NCBI RefSeq assembly: GCF_004349105.1
Contig: NZ_SMLB01000024.1
Location: forward strand, 1 to 64,000
Length of the DNA stretch: 64,000 bases
Direction of reading: 5' to 3'
DNA from: Jiangella aurantiaca
Lineage (GTDB): Bacteria > Actinomycetota > Actinomycetes > Jiangellales > Jiangellaceae
Shown here: in pieces, positions 1 through 10,264 of the stretch
How the letters are laid out: each line of letters opens with the position of its first letter
Position numbering within the stretch: position 1 is the first letter of the stretch
Program-made: the position numbers and the translations under genes
The notes under the pieces: model-generated
Database searches by the model: none
Told to the model about the DNA's origin: nothing
The model's input: only the letters and a program-made list of their open reading frames with translations

Positions 1-329
1 GACGCGGCGGGCTGATCGACCGGCGCCGGCGGGCGCGGGGCAGGCTTCGCCGCCGGCGCGGCGGGTGCCGACGCCGGTGCGGCCGCATTGGGCGTGCTGG
101 GGGTAGGGGCTGCCGGCCTGGCCGTCGGGCCAGGGCGGCCGGGAGACCGCTTCGCTCCCTTGCCGGTTCCTTGGTTGGCGAACGCCTCACGGAGCTTGCG
201 GACCACGGGAGCCTCGACAGTCGACGATGCCGACTTGACGTACTCTCCGAGGTCGCCCAGCTTGCCGAGGACGTCCTTGCTCGTCACACCGAGCTCTTTC
301 GCGAGCTCGTGTACCCGGACCTTTGCCAC
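1..329 (-). CDS. infB: Translation initiation factor IF-2, N-terminal part (truncated by window edge)
   Basis: Minus-strand GTG at 329 gives [50 protein letters not shown], the IF-2 N-domain, followed by an Ala/Pro-rich segment; lies downstream of nusA and ylxR. Confidence 0.93.
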   Translation of the reverse strand, partial: MAKVRVHELAKELGVTSKDVLGKLGDLGEYVKSASSTVEAPVVRKLREAFANQGTGKGAKRSPGRPGPTARPAAPTPSTPNAAAPASAPAAPAAKPAPRPPAPVDQPAA

Positions 330-419
330 TGCTCTCCTTCTCGGCCCGGGCGTGTCGGCTCGGACCGGCTAGGTGGTGCGCGTGCTCATCGCTGCGTGCT
401 CATCGAGCGCTCGTGAGCG

Positions 420-758
420 TCACGTCGTGTCTCCTTCATCCATTCCGGCCGGCCGTTGCGGCCGACCGGGTCGATCCTCGTGCTCGGCGAGCCATCGACG
501 CAGCTCAGCACCGTCGAGCGGCCCCTCGGCGCGTAGTGCGCGCGAGAACGCCCGACGACGCTCGGCTTGGTCGAGGCACCCCTGGCTCGGGTGCAGGTAC
601 GCACCGCGGCCCGGGAGCCGGCCGTCGAGGTCGGGAACCAGCGCCCGTTCGGCGCCGGCACCGCCCGCGACGACGCGGAGCAGTTCGGACTTCACCACAC
701 GAGACCGGCATCCTACGCAGGTTCGCACAGGCGACCGGCCGGACGCGCGGTCATTCAC
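420..758 (-). CDS. ylxR: YlxR/DUF448 family protein
   Basis: ORF 112 aa with motif RTCVGCRSRVVKSELLRVV...GRGAYLHPSQGC; sits between nusA and infB. Confidence 0.9.
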   Translation of the reverse strand: MNDRASGRSPVRTCVGCRSRVVKSELLRVVAGGAGAERALVPDLDGRLPGRGAYLHPSQGCLDQAERRRAFSRALRAEGPLDGAELRRWLAEHEDRPGRPQRPAGMDEGDTT

Positions 759-791
759 TCGAACAGTTTAGCGTCTATCGGGCCTGAACGG

Positions 792-1793
792 TCACGCGGG
801 CGCTCCGGCACCCCGATCGGAGGTCTCGGGCTCGGTGTCGGGGCGGATGTCGATGCGCCATCCGGTCAGCCGCGCGGCCAGTCGTGCGTTCTGTCCCTCA
901 CGGCCGATGGCCAGCGAGAGCTGGAAGTCGGGCACCGTCACGCGGGCCGACCGGGCGGCGGCGTCGACGATCTCGACCCGCTGCACCCGGGCCGGCGACA
1001 GCGCGTTGGCGACCAGCTCAGCGGGGTCCTCGGACCAGTCGACGATGTCGATCTTCTCGCCGTGCAGCTCCGTCATGACCGCACGCACCCGCGAGCCCAT
1101 CGGCCCGATGCAGGCGCCCTTGGCGTTGACGCCCGGCACCGTCGAATAGACGGCGATCTTGGTGCGGTGGCCGGCCTCGCGGGCGATGCCGGCGATGTGC
1201 ACGGTGCCGTCGGCGATCTCGGGGACCTCGAGCACGAACAGCTTCTTCACCAGGTTCGGGTGGGTCCGCGAGACGGTGACGATGGGGCCGTGCTGGCCCT
1301 TGCGCACCTGCACGACGTAGCAGCGGATGCGGCTGCCGTGCTCGTAGCGCTCCCCCGGCACCTGCTCGGCCGGCGGCAGCACCGCCTCGACCTTGCCGAG
1401 GTTGACCATGACGGTACGGGGGTCGCGGCCCTGCTGGATGGTGCCGGAGACGATCTCGCCCTCGCGGTCGAGGAAGTCGCCGAACGTGTTCTCGTCCTCG
1501 GCGTCGCGCAGCCGCTGCAGGATCTCTTGCTTCGCGGTGGTGGCGGCGATGCGGCCGAAGCCGGCCGGCGTGTCGTCCCACTCGCGCACGACGGCGCCGT
1601 CGTCGTCGACCTCTTGCGCCCAGACGGTGACGTGGCCGGTCTTGCGGTCCAGCTCGACGCGGGCGCGCGGTTGGTGACTCTCGGAGCGCTGGTAGGCGAG
1701 CAGCAGCGCACGCTCCGTCGCCTCGACGACCAGGTCGAAGGAGATGTCCTTCTCTCGCTCCAGTGCTCTCAGGAGCGAAAGGTCGATGTCCAC
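792..1793 (-). CDS. nusA: Transcription termination/antitermination factor NusA
   Basis: [35 protein letters not shown]..., S1/KH motifs, [35 protein letters not shown] start at 1793 chosen inside the longer ORF. Confidence 0.96.
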   Translation of the reverse strand: MDIDLSLLRALEREKDISFDLVVEATERALLLAYQRSESHQPRARVELDRKTGHVTVWAQEVDDDGAVVREWDDTPAGFGRIAATTAKQEILQRLRDAEDENTFGDFLDREGEIVSGTIQQGRDPRTVMVNLGKVEAVLPPAEQVPGERYEHGSRIRCYVVQVRKGQHGPIVTVSRTHPNLVKKLFVLEVPEIADGTVHIAGIAREAGHRTKIAVYSTVPGVNAKGACIGPMGSRVRAVMTELHGEKIDIVDWSEDPAELVANALSPARVQRVEIVDAAARSARVTVPDFQLSLAIGREGQNARLAARLTGWRIDIRPDTEPETSDRGAGAPA

Positions 1794-1797
1794 GCTC

Positions 1798-2292
1798 TCA
1801 GTCCTCTTCCTCGAAATCGTCGAGATCGGTGTCGTCGGTCTTGCGGAACTCGACCTGCACCTTGGCCTTGCGGACGTCGGCATAGGCCAGCACGCGGCTG
1901 GCGCCGTCGACGTCCAGGACGGCGGAGTCGTCGTCGGCCGACACGACGCGGCCGGTGACGTCGCCGCCGTCGTGCAGGATGGCGCGCACCAGCCGGCCCG
2001 TCGCGCGCGACCAGTGCCGCGGCAGCGTCAGCGGCCGGGAGACGCCCGGCGAGCTGACCTCGAGGGTGTACGGGTGGTCGCCCATGGCGCCGGAGTCGTC
2101 GAGCGCCTTGGAGATGTGCCGCGACACCTCGGCGCAGCGGTCGAGGTCGACCCCGCCGTCGGCGTCGACGATGATGCGCAGCCGGCTGCGGCGGCCGGCC
2201 TGGGACAGCTCCAGCGACTCGAGGTCGAGCCCCTCCGACGCCACCACGGGCTCGATGACCTGCTCCAGAAGGTCACGAGTAGCCGATGTCAT
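1798..2292 (-). CDS. rimP: Ribosome maturation factor RimP
   Basis: [61 protein letters not shown]...; first gene of the nusA operon. Confidence 0.94.
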   Translation of the reverse strand: MTSATRDLLEQVIEPVVASEGLDLESLELSQAGRRSRLRIIVDADGGVDLDRCAEVSRHISKALDDSGAMGDHPYTLEVSSPGVSRPLTLPRHWSRATGRLVRAILHDGGDVTGRVVSADDDSAVLDVDGASRVLAYADVRKAKVQVEFRKTDDTDLDDFEEED

Positions 2293-2427
2293 CGGATGCC
2301 CCTTCCTCGATGTCGAGTTGTCTCCGGCCGTCTCATGGAATGGCGGAGTTCTTGACTCTCTGCCGCCAAGAGTAGCCAAGACTACAGCGCAGACCGGTGA
2401 TCCACGGGCCGGTTCGCACCGGTTACG

Positions 2428-2940
2428 GTGTCCCCCGTGACGCAGAGGGTGGACGAGGGCCGGCGGCGGCTGCTCGCGCTGGTCGCCGGGGCTCCGGTGC
2501 TCGCCGCCGCGCTGGCCGCGTGTGGTGCCGACCCGCGTCCGAAAGCCGCTCCGGGCCCCCGCGCGCCACTCGACGCGGACGTGAAGCTGCGCTGGCGCGC
2601 GGTGCACAGCGAGCAGACGCTGCTGGCGCTGCACGCGGCCACCGTCGCGGCGTATCCGGACCTCGCCGCTCGGCTGCAGCCGCTGACGGCGCACCACGAC
2701 GAGCACCTGGCCGCGCTGCGGGCCGACGGGCCGCTGCCGTACGGCGGCGGCGACGGCACGGCCGCCGCTCCGGAGGTGGCCGCCGACCCTGCTGCCGCGC
2801 TGGCCGCCGTCGCCGACGCCGAGCGGGCCGCCGCCGACGCGTGCGTCGTCGCCGCGCTGGCCGCAGCCGGGCCGCGGCTGGCGGCCGTCCTCGCGTCCAT
2901 CGCCGCGTCCGAGGCCGGCCATGGGGTGGTGCTGGCATGA
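2428..2940 (+). CDS. Putative lipoprotein, ferritin-like/DUF4439-type
   Basis: RRRLLALVAGAPVLAAALAACGADP lipobox followed by an Ala-rich helical domain; overlaps the next ORF by ATGA. Confidence 0.6.
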   Translation: MSPVTQRVDEGRRRLLALVAGAPVLAAALAACGADPRPKAAPGPRAPLDADVKLRWRAVHSEQTLLALHAATVAAYPDLAARLQPLTAHHDEHLAALRADGPLPYGGGDGTAAAPEVAADPAAALAAVADAERAAADACVVAALAAAGPRLAAVLASIAASEAGHGVVLA

Positions 2941-3401
2941 CGACGACCCCGGCGCCGACGCCGTCCGCCTCCGCAGCTTCCGCCGACGCCGGTGTCGAGG
3001 CCGCCCAGGCGGCGCTGGCCGGCGAGCACGCGTGCGTCTACGGCTACGGCGTGGTCGGCGCGCACCTGCCCGACGGCGCGGAGCCGGCGCACGCCGCGCT
3101 GGCCGCGCACCGGTCCCGCCGCGACGAGTTGACCGCGCTGATCGGCGACGCCGGCGCCGACCCGGTCGCGGCCGAGCCCCGCTACGCGCTGCCCTCCCCC
3201 GTCACCGACGAGGCGTCCGCGCAGGCGCTGGCGGTGCTGCTGGAGGAGCGGCTCGGCGCACTGTACGCGGACGTCGTCGGCACCGCCACCACGCCGGAGC
3301 TGCGCGAGTTCGCCGTCCGCGGCGTCGTCATGGCCGCCGTCCAGGCGCTCGCCTGGGGCGGGGCACCGACCGCGTTCCCCGGCCTGGACGGCCGGGTCTA
3401 A
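2937..3401 (+). CDS. Ferritin-like DUF4439 domain protein
   Basis: AAQAALAGEHACVYGYGVVGAHLPDG...HRSRRDEL...LPSPVTDEASAQALAVLLEERL; start codon overlaps the upstream stop. Confidence 0.75.
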   Translation: MTTTPAPTPSASAASADAGVEAAQAALAGEHACVYGYGVVGAHLPDGAEPAHAALAAHRSRRDELTALIGDAGADPVAAEPRYALPSPVTDEASAQALAVLLEERLGALYADVVGTATTPELREFAVRGVVMAAVQALAWGGAPTAFPGLDGRV

Positions 3402-3415
3402 CCGACCGCCCCCTT

Positions 3416-3495
3416 CCGCGTTGATCTTGGAGTTGTTCGGCAATTGCGGGGTGAAATGTCCGATAGATGGCCGAACAACTCCAAGATCAACGCGG
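3416..3495. repeat. Dispersed palindromic repeat family A, copy 1
   Basis: 26-bp perfect inverted arms ccgcgttgatcttggagttgttcggc / gccgaacaactccaagatcaacgcgg around a 28-nt loop; near-identical loop in copy 2 at 7075. Confidence 0.85.
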
Positions 3496-4428
3496 GTCGG
3501 GCGGGCCGGAAAGGGGCGCCGTGCGGTCGAACACGTCGCCCATGAAGGTGACCAGCTGCGCCGCCACCTCGGCGGCGTGCGTCTCGAGGAACAGGTGCCC
3601 GCCGTCGTAGATGTGCGCCTCGAGGGTGTCCATGTCCTCGTGGTAGGCCAGCACCTCCGCGATGTCGAAGTACACGTCGTGCCGGCCCCATAGCACCAGG
3701 CACTGCGGCTGGTGTTCGCGGTGGTAGGCGGCGATGTCGGGGAACCGGGCCACATGGTGCTGGTAGTCGACGAAGAGCTGGAAATGCGCCTCGATGTTGC
3801 CGGGCCGCGTGAGTCGTTCCCAGTCCAGGTGCCACGTCTCGCGCGGCTGCAGGGCCTGCAATTCTGGCGACAGCCCGCTGAGGTACTGGTCGCGGGTGCC
3901 GTCGAAGGTCAGCCAGTCGGGCAGAGCCGCGCGGTTCTCCTCGGTAGGCTCCGCCCAGTATCGGCGCGCGGTGTCCCAGGTCTCGCCCAGGCCCGCCTCG
4001 TGGGTGTTGCCGTTCTGCACGACCAGCCCCAGGACCCGTTCCGGGTGGCGCAAGGCCATGAGGTACCCGACCGGCGTGCTGTAGTCGGTCACGAAGAGGA
4101 CGTAGCGCCGCACGCCCAGGTCGTCGACCAGGGCCTCGATGGCCTGGGACAGGTGTTCGTAGGTGTACACGTACTCGTCCGGTGGCGGCGCGTCGGAGAA
4201 CCCGAACCCGGGCATGTCCGGCGCGACGGCGTAGAACTGCTCGCCCAGCACCGGGAGCACCGCGCGGAACGAGTGCGACGAGGCCGGGAAGCCGTGCAGC
4301 AGCAGCACCGCCGTCGACGACGGGACGCCCGCCTCGCGGTAGTGCAGCCGCAGCCCGCCGGCGTCGCGGAACAGGTGCCTGGTCTTGGCTGCGTGTCTCA
4401 TGCCCCGTAACCGCACCCAGGCCTTCAC
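3487..4428 (-). CDS. Alpha/beta hydrolase
   Basis: LHYREAG...[39 protein letters not shown]..., VLWGRHD; GTG start overlaps the sthA stop; stop codon lies inside repeat A. Confidence 0.85.
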   Translation of the reverse strand: MKAWVRLRGMRHAAKTRHLFRDAGGLRLHYREAGVPSSTAVLLLHGFPASSHSFRAVLPVLGEQFYAVAPDMPGFGFSDAPPPDEYVYTYEHLSQAIEALVDDLGVRRYVLFVTDYSTPVGYLMALRHPERVLGLVVQNGNTHEAGLGETWDTARRYWAEPTEENRAALPDWLTFDGTRDQYLSGLSPELQALQPRETWHLDWERLTRPGNIEAHFQLFVDYQHHVARFPDIAAYHREHQPQCLVLWGRHDVYFDIAEVLAYHEDMDTLEAHIYDGGHLFLETHAAEVAAQLVTFMGDVFDRTAPLSGPPDPR

Positions 4429-5858
4429 CGGTTATTCCGGCCGAACCTAAGGTCGAAGCGGTCCAGCGCGCGCAGCTTGTTGGTGACGTCGAGCGCCGCG
4501 ACCTTGTAGGCCTCGGACAGCGTCGGGTAGTTGAACACAGTGTCGACGAGGTAGTCGACGGTACCGCCGCAGCCCATGACCGCCTGCCCGATGTGGACGA
4601 GGTCGGCCGCGCCGGTGCCGAACACGTGGACGCCGAGGATGTGCCGCGTCGTCGGTGAGACCAGCAGCTTCAGCATGCCGTAGGAGTCGCCGACGATCTG
4701 GCCGCGGGCCAATTCGCGGTAGCGGGAGATGCCGACCTCGTACGGGACGGCCTCCTGCGTGAGCTCGACCTCGGTGCGGCCGCAGTAGGAGATCTCCGGG
4801 ATCGTGTAGATGCCGATGGGCTGGATCTCGCGCAGCTCGTTGGCGGGCTCGCCGAACGCGTGCAGCGCCGCGAGACGCCCCTGGTCCATGCTGGTGGCGG
4901 CCAGTGCCGGGAAGCCGATGACGTCGCCGACGGCGTAGATGTGCGGGACGCTGGTGCGGTACCGGGCGTCGACGGCGATGCGGCCGCGCGCGTCGGCGGT
5001 GAGGCCGGCCGCGTCGAGGCCCAGTTCGGCGGTGACGCCCTGCCGCCCGGCGGAGTGCATGACCGTCTCGGCCGGGATCCGCTTGCCGCTGGCCAGCGTG
5101 GTGACGGTGCCGTGCGAGCCGATCTCGACCTTCTCGACCTCTTCGCCGAAGCGGAACGTCACCGAGAGGTCGCGCAGGTGGAACTTCAGCGACTCGACCA
5201 CCTCGGGATCGCAGAACTCCAGCATCTGCGCCCGCTTCTCGACGACGGTGACGCGGGTGCCGAGCGCGGCGAACATCGACGCGTACTCGATGCCGATGAC
5301 GCCCGCCCCGACGACGACCATGGAGTCGGGGATGCGCTCGAGCGTCAGGATGCCGTCGGAGTCGACCACCCGGCCCTCGTCGAACTCGACGTGGGCCGGG
5401 CGGGCCGGCGTCGTGCCCGTCGCGACGACGATGGTCGCGGCGGTGATCTGGCGGTGCTCCCCCGGCCCCTCGACGGCGACGGTGTGCGGGTCGACGAAAC
5501 GGCCGCTGCCGACCACGAGATCGACGTGGTTGCGGAATAGTTGCGCCCGCACCACCTCGATCTCGCGGCCGATGACGTGCTGGGTGCGGGCCAGCAGGTC
5601 CTGCACGGTGATCTCGTGCTTGACGCGGTACGACTGGCCGTAGAGCTCGCGCATGGACAGGCCGGTGAGGTAGAGCACGGCCTCGCGCAGCGTCTTCGAC
5701 GGGATGGTGCCCGTGTTGACGCAGACGCCGCCGATCATGTGCCGGCGCTCGACGACGGCGGCCCGTTTGCCCAGCTTGGCCGCGCCGATGGCGGCCTTCT
5801 GCCCGCCCGGGCCGGAGCCGATGACGAGGAGGTCGTAGTCATACCCGGGTTCGTCCAT
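4425..5858 (-). CDS. sthA: Si-specific NAD(P)(+) transhydrogenase (soluble pyridine nucleotide transhydrogenase)
   Basis: [61 protein letters not shown]...; two dinucleotide-binding motifs and C-terminal dimerisation domain. Confidence 0.92.
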   Translation of the reverse strand: MDEPGYDYDLLVIGSGPGGQKAAIGAAKLGKRAAVVERRHMIGGVCVNTGTIPSKTLREAVLYLTGLSMRELYGQSYRVKHEITVQDLLARTQHVIGREIEVVRAQLFRNHVDLVVGSGRFVDPHTVAVEGPGEHRQITAATIVVATGTTPARPAHVEFDEGRVVDSDGILTLERIPDSMVVVGAGVIGIEYASMFAALGTRVTVVEKRAQMLEFCDPEVVESLKFHLRDLSVTFRFGEEVEKVEIGSHGTVTTLASGKRIPAETVMHSAGRQGVTAELGLDAAGLTADARGRIAVDARYRTSVPHIYAVGDVIGFPALAATSMDQGRLAALHAFGEPANELREIQPIGIYTIPEISYCGRTEVELTQEAVPYEVGISRYRELARGQIVGDSYGMLKLLVSPTTRHILGVHVFGTGAADLVHIGQAVMGCGGTVDYLVDTVFNYPTLSEAYKVAALDVTNKLRALDRFDLRFGRNNR

Positions 5859-5890
5859 GCGCGCTCCTGCCGCCGCTGTTGATGTCCACG

Positions 5891-6802
5891 CTAACGGCGG
5901 CGGCCGGTCGCCGTCATCACCACTGCCGACCCGATCAACACGGCGCCGGCCAGTCCTGCCGCGCCGAGCCGCTCGTCCAGCACGACGGCGCCCAGCGCGG
6001 CCGCCGTGAGCGGCTCGAGCAGCGAGAACAGCGCCGCCGAGCCGGTCGCGACGGTGCGCAGGCCGGTGAAGTACAGCCCGTACGCCAGCGCCGTCGGAGC
6101 CAGCCCCAGGAACAGCAGCAGCCCGATCGCCCCGGCGTCCAGGCCGACGCCGACGCCGCCGGTCAGCGCCGCGATCGGGAGCAGCAGCAGGCCGCCCGCG
6201 CAGAACGAGAGGCCCGCCGTCGGCAGCGGCCCGATGTCGTCGACCGGCCGGGCGCCGAGCATCGTGATGGCGGCGAAGCCGGCCGCCGAGGTGAGCGCGC
6301 ACACCGTCCCGGCCAGCACCGCCGCCGGGTCGCCGGCCCCCGGCGTGCCCACCAGCAGCGCGAGGCCGGCGATCGCCGTCGCGATGGCCACCAGGATGCG
6401 TCCGTCCGGCCGCCGCCGGCCGACGCCGCTCTCAGCGAGCACGACCAGGACGGGCGACGCGCCCAACGTGACGAGTGTGGCCAGGCTGACCGACGTCAGC
6501 GAGACGGCGGCGAAGTAGCAGCTCTGGTACAGCGCGGCCAGCGCGCCGAGCAGTAGCAACCGGCGGACGCCGCGGCCGGAGAGGCGCAGCCGGTGCAGCC
6601 GGCCGGTCGCCAGCAGCCAGACGACGACCAGCCCGCCGCCCACCAGCAGCCGGAACGCGGCGACGGCCAGCACGCCGAGGCCGGTGCGATCGATGAGCAG
6701 TGCCCCGGTGAGGCCGCCGGTGCCCCAGAGGACGCCGGCGCCCATGACGGAGAGCAGGTCGGTGCGCGCCGACGATGGCGCGAGGGTTCGAGTGTGTTCC
6801 AC
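5891..6802 (-). CDS. EamA/DMT family transporter
   Basis: Ten-TM hydrophobic [41 protein letters not shown]...; GTG at 6802 preceded by AGGAG (the longer ORF start at 6853 lacks comparable support). Confidence 0.88.
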   Translation of the reverse strand: MEHTRTLAPSSARTDLLSVMGAGVLWGTGGLTGALLIDRTGLGVLAVAAFRLLVGGGLVVVWLLATGRLHRLRLSGRGVRRLLLLGALAALYQSCYFAAVSLTSVSLATLVTLGASPVLVVLAESGVGRRRPDGRILVAIATAIAGLALLVGTPGAGDPAAVLAGTVCALTSAAGFAAITMLGARPVDDIGPLPTAGLSFCAGGLLLLPIAALTGGVGVGLDAGAIGLLLFLGLAPTALAYGLYFTGLRTVATGSAALFSLLEPLTAAALGAVVLDERLGAAGLAGAVLIGSAVVMTATGRRR

Positions 6803-6960
6803 GGATCGGCTCCTGCGACGTGAAGAGGGATGAGACGCGCGGGAGCGGGACACGCAGGAGTGCGCGAAGAAGCCGGCCGCCCGTCAGAGGGGCAGCCGGC
6901 GCGCTGAGACGCGCCCCGCTAGGAAGCGGAGGGCGGGCTGACCGGGAACAACCGATGCAT
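6803..6960 (-). promoter_or_regulatory. Candidate attenuator / 5' leader of the EamA transporter gene
   Basis: TATGAT -10-like box 7 nt upstream of ATG at 6960; hairpins 6898-6915 and 6872-6900 share 3 nt; arms 6853-6860 and 6810-6817 could sequester the SD. Confidence 0.6.
6919..6960 (-). CDS. Candidate leader peptide MHRLFPVSPPSAS
   Basis: 13-codon ORF with ATG at the predicted +1 (leaderless) and stop 3 nt before the first hairpin. Confidence 0.5.
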   Translation of the reverse strand: MHRLFPVSPPSAS

Positions 6961-7074
6961 GAGCGGGATCATACGGGAACGGCGGGCGAGCGACCGGCGC
7001 GGCACCGGCCCGGCCCCGGTCGACGACGATCGCGCCTGGCCACCCTCCTTGTGCGAGCACCTCACCGCACGCAA

Positions 7075-7148
7075 TGTTGATCTTGGAGTTGTTCGGCCGT
7101 TGCGGGGTGAAATGTCCGATAGATGGCCGAACAAGTCCAAGATCAACA
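7075..7148. repeat. Dispersed palindromic repeat family A, copy 2
   Basis: tgttgatcttggagttgttcggcc...ggccgaacaagtccaagatcaaca; loop tgcggggtgaaatgtccgatagat shared with copy 1. Confidence 0.85.
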
Positions 7149-7179
7149 CTGGGTGGGGGTTCGACGGATGGCGCTGCGG

Positions 7180-8961
7180 TCAGCCGGCGACGACCTCGCG
7201 CAGGCGCTCGACGACGGCGTCGACGGGGACCTCCTCGCGCTCACCGGTGGCGCGGTCCTTGATCTCGACGACGCCGTCAGCCAGGCCGCGGCCCACCACG
7301 ACGATGGTCGGCACGCCGATCAGCTCGGAGTCCTTGAACTTCACCCCCGGGCTGACGCCCTTGCGGTCGTCGTAGAGCACCCGGATGCCGGCCGCGTCCA
7401 GCTGCGACGCGAGGCCCGCGGCGGCCGTGAACACGGCGTCGTCCTTGCCGGTGGCGACCAGGTGGACGTCGGCCGGCGCGACCTCGCGCGGCCAGATGAT
7501 GCCGGCGTCGTCGTGCGAGTTCTCGACGATGGCCGCGACCGCGCGCGACACGCCGACGCCGTAGGAGCCCATGGTGACGGTCACCAGCTTGCCGTTCTCG
7601 TCGAGCACCTGCAGGCCGAGCGCGTCGGCGTACTTGCGGCCGAGCTGGAAGATGTGCCCCATCTCGATGCCGCGCGCGGTCTCGAGCGGGCCGGAGCCGT
7701 CGGGCGCGGGGTCGCCCGCGCGCACCTCGGCGGCCTCGATGGTGCCGTCGGGCGTGAAGTCTCGCCCCGCGACGAGGTCGATGACGTGCTTGCCGGGGGT
7801 GTCGGCGCCGGTGACCCAGCGGGTACCCTCGACGACCCGCGGGTCGACGAGGTAGCGGATGCCGGAGGCGTTCTTCTCCCCCAGGACACCGGGGCCGATG
7901 TAGCCGCGAGCGAGCGCCGGGTGCTTCTCGAAGTCGGCCTCGGTGAACGGCTCCAACTCGGCCGGCTCGATCTGCGCCTGCAGCCGCTTCTCGTCGACCT
8001 CGCGGTCGCCGGGGACGCCGACGGCGAGCGGCTCGCGGGTGCCGTCGGGGTGGTGCAGGATGACCAGCACGTTCTTCAGCGTGTCGGACGCCTGCCAGGG
8101 CCGGTCGGCGCGCGGGAACCGCTCGTTGAGGTGGTCGACCAGCGTCTCGATGGTCGGTGTGCCGGGGGTGTCCTCGACGTGCGCCGCGGGGACGTCGTCG
8201 TAGGGCCGCGGGTCCGGCACCGGCGTGGTGACGGCCTCGACGTTCGCCGCGTACCCGCCGGGCGAGCGGACGTAGGTGTCCTCGCCGTTCTCTGCGGTGG
8301 CCAGGAACTCCTCACTGGCCGAGCCGCCCATCGCGCCGGACGTGGCCTGGACGATGACGTAGTCGAGGCCGAGGCGGTCGAAGATCTTGATGTAGGCCCC
8401 GCGGTGCGCCAGGTATGACCGCATGAACGCCTCGTCGGAGACGTCGAAGGAGTAGGAGTCCTTCATGACGAACTCGCGGCCGCGCAGGATGCCGGCGCGC
8501 GGCCGGGCCTCGTCGCGGTACTTGGTCTGGATCTGGTACAGCGCCAGCGGAAGATCCTTGTACGACGAGTACAGGTCCTTCACCAGCAGCGTGAACATCT
8601 CCTCGTGCGTGGGGCCGAGGAGGTAGTCGCCGCCCTTGCGGTCCTTGAGCCGGAAGATGGTGTCGCCGTACTCCTCCCACCGATGTGTGGCCTCGTAGGG
8701 CTCGCGCGGCAGCAGCGCCGGGAAGTGCACCTCCTGCGCGCCGATGGCGTTCATCTCTTCGCGCACGACGTTCTCGATGTTGCGCAGCACCGTGTAGCCC
8801 AGCGGCAGCCACGAATAGATGCCGGGAGCGGCGCGGCGGATGTAGCCGGCGCGGACCAGCAGTTTGTGGCTCGGCACCTCGGCGTCGACCGGATCCTCAC
8901 GCAGGGTTCGCAGGAACAACGTCGACATGCGCAGGATCACGGGGTTCTCCAGGGCTTCCAC
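7180..8961 (-). CDS. proS: Prolyl-tRNA synthetase
   Basis: [84 protein letters not shown]...; the true start may be internal (about 8928-8940). Confidence 0.96.
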   Translation of the reverse strand: MEALENPVILRMSTLFLRTLREDPVDAEVPSHKLLVRAGYIRRAAPGIYSWLPLGYTVLRNIENVVREEMNAIGAQEVHFPALLPREPYEATHRWEEYGDTIFRLKDRKGGDYLLGPTHEEMFTLLVKDLYSSYKDLPLALYQIQTKYRDEARPRAGILRGREFVMKDSYSFDVSDEAFMRSYLAHRGAYIKIFDRLGLDYVIVQATSGAMGGSASEEFLATAENGEDTYVRSPGGYAANVEAVTTPVPDPRPYDDVPAAHVEDTPGTPTIETLVDHLNERFPRADRPWQASDTLKNVLVILHHPDGTREPLAVGVPGDREVDEKRLQAQIEPAELEPFTEADFEKHPALARGYIGPGVLGEKNASGIRYLVDPRVVEGTRWVTGADTPGKHVIDLVAGRDFTPDGTIEAAEVRAGDPAPDGSGPLETARGIEMGHIFQLGRKYADALGLQVLDENGKLVTVTMGSYGVGVSRAVAAIVENSHDDAGIIWPREVAPADVHLVATGKDDAVFTAAAGLASQLDAAGIRVLYDDRKGVSPGVKFKDSELIGVPTIVVVGRGLADGVVEIKDRATGEREEVPVDAVVERLREVVAG

Positions 8962-9022
8962 GGACGGATCGGGCAGGGTTCGACAACGAAAGGACGAGGA
9001 TAACCGCCCGGTCAGCGGGTGG

Positions 9023-10243
9023 TCACGGGGATTCGAGCATGGTCAGCCCGGCGGCCGCACCACCGCGGCTCAACACGATCTCGGCGGTGCGGTCGCGCGC
9101 CTGCCGCAGCCGGGCCGCCGTCGCCGTGCCGGTGTCGCCACTGGCCAGCGCCGCGGGCACGTCGAGCACCTCGACCGGCGGCTGGTAGGTCTGGTAGAGC
9201 GGCAGGAACTCGGCGTTCGTGACGGCGAAGCCACCGTCCTGCTCCGCGAACGTGAAGCGGGTGAGCAGGCCCTCGGCCTTCGGGCCCTCAGGCTCGGCGT
9301 GGTTGGCCATGAGGTTGCCCATGCCGTAGACGACCCACTCGCCGCCGACGTTCTCGATCGGCTGCACGACGTGCGCGTGGTGGCCGAGCAGCAGGTCGAT
9401 GTCGGGCGACGCGATGAGCTGCGGTGCGAGGTCGCTCTGCAGCTGGTTGGGCTCGTGGACGTACTCGTCGCCCCAGTGCAGCGCCGTGACGACGACGTCG
9501 GCGCCCTCGGCGCGGGCGGTGGCGGCGTCGGCCAGGATGCGGTCCAGGTCGATCTCGTTGCCGCGCCAGGTCTCGCCGTCCGGCGCCGGGATGCCGTTGA
9601 AGCCGAACGTGTACGACAGCAGCGCGACGTCGACAGGGCCGCCGTCGGTCGCGACCTCGACGTGGGTGATCTGCTGCGCCTCGTCGGGCGTGCGGGCCGA
9701 GCCGGCGTGTGCCAGCCCGGCGGCGTCGAGGGTGGCCAGCGTGCGGTCGACGCCGTCGGCGCCCTGGTCGAACGTGTGGTTCGACGCGGTGGTGCAGGCG
9801 TCGTAGCCGGTCTCGGCCAGCGCGGTGGCGACCTGCGGCGGGCCGGAGAACATCGGATAGCCCTCGTACGGCCCGCTGGCCGGCGCGAGCGGCACCTCGA
9901 GGTGGCAGACGGCCAGGCCGGCGCCCTGGACGATCGGCGCGATGTTCGCCAGCTGCGGCGCGAAGTCCATCTCCTCGCCCGGCCCGGCGTCGTTGCGCGC
10001 CTGCGTCCACAGCCGTTCGTGCAGCAGCACATCACCGGTCGCGACCAGCGTGAACGTGCGGGGATCCGGCGTCGGAGTCGGCGTCGGAGTCGGCGTCGGG
10101 GTCGGCGACTGTGGCGTCGACGGAGCGGCGGGCGAGGAGGGCGCGGCGCCGGGATCGTCACCGTCGTCGCCCCCGCAGGCGGTGGCGGTGAGGATGCCTG
10201 CGACGGCGAGGGCAGCGACGAGCCGGGGGGTGCGGCTGTTCAT
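9023..10243 (-). CDS. CapA family lipoprotein (poly-gamma-glutamate synthesis-type metallophosphoesterase)
   Basis: Lipobox [12 protein letters not shown]-repeat linker, [19 protein letters not shown]..., [29 protein letters not shown]. Confidence 0.88.
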   Translation of the reverse strand: MNSRTPRLVAALAVAGILTATACGGDDGDDPGAAPSSPAAPSTPQSPTPTPTPTPTPTPDPRTFTLVATGDVLLHERLWTQARNDAGPGEEMDFAPQLANIAPIVQGAGLAVCHLEVPLAPASGPYEGYPMFSGPPQVATALAETGYDACTTASNHTFDQGADGVDRTLATLDAAGLAHAGSARTPDEAQQITHVEVATDGGPVDVALLSYTFGFNGIPAPDGETWRGNEIDLDRILADAATARAEGADVVVTALHWGDEYVHEPNQLQSDLAPQLIASPDIDLLLGHHAHVVQPIENVGGEWVVYGMGNLMANHAEPEGPKAEGLLTRFTFAEQDGGFAVTNAEFLPLYQTYQPPVEVLDVPAALASGDTGTATAARLRQARDRTAEIVLSRGGAAAGLTMLESP

Positions 10244-10264
10244 CGTGCACAGTCTGCCCGACGT

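Noticed and set aside
567-1958. 463-aa plus-strand ORF opposite nusA
   Set aside because: Antisense open frame typical of very high GC; composition is Arg/Asp/Val/Gly-rich and nusA on the other strand is unmistakable.
4425-6302. Full-length 625-aa version of the sthA ORF
   Set aside because: The first ~148 aa are Arg/Gly-rich antisense of the EamA gene; real sthA starts at 5858.
6919-7149. 76-aa minus-strand ORF MLILDLFGHLSDISPRN...
   Set aside because: First half is translation of repeat family A; only the terminal MHRLFPVSPPSAS portion has promoter-positional support.
10060-10125. Tandem ggcgtcggagtc repeats as a possible CRISPR or VNTR
   Set aside because: They encode the TPTPTPTP linker of the CapA lipoprotein; no spacers.
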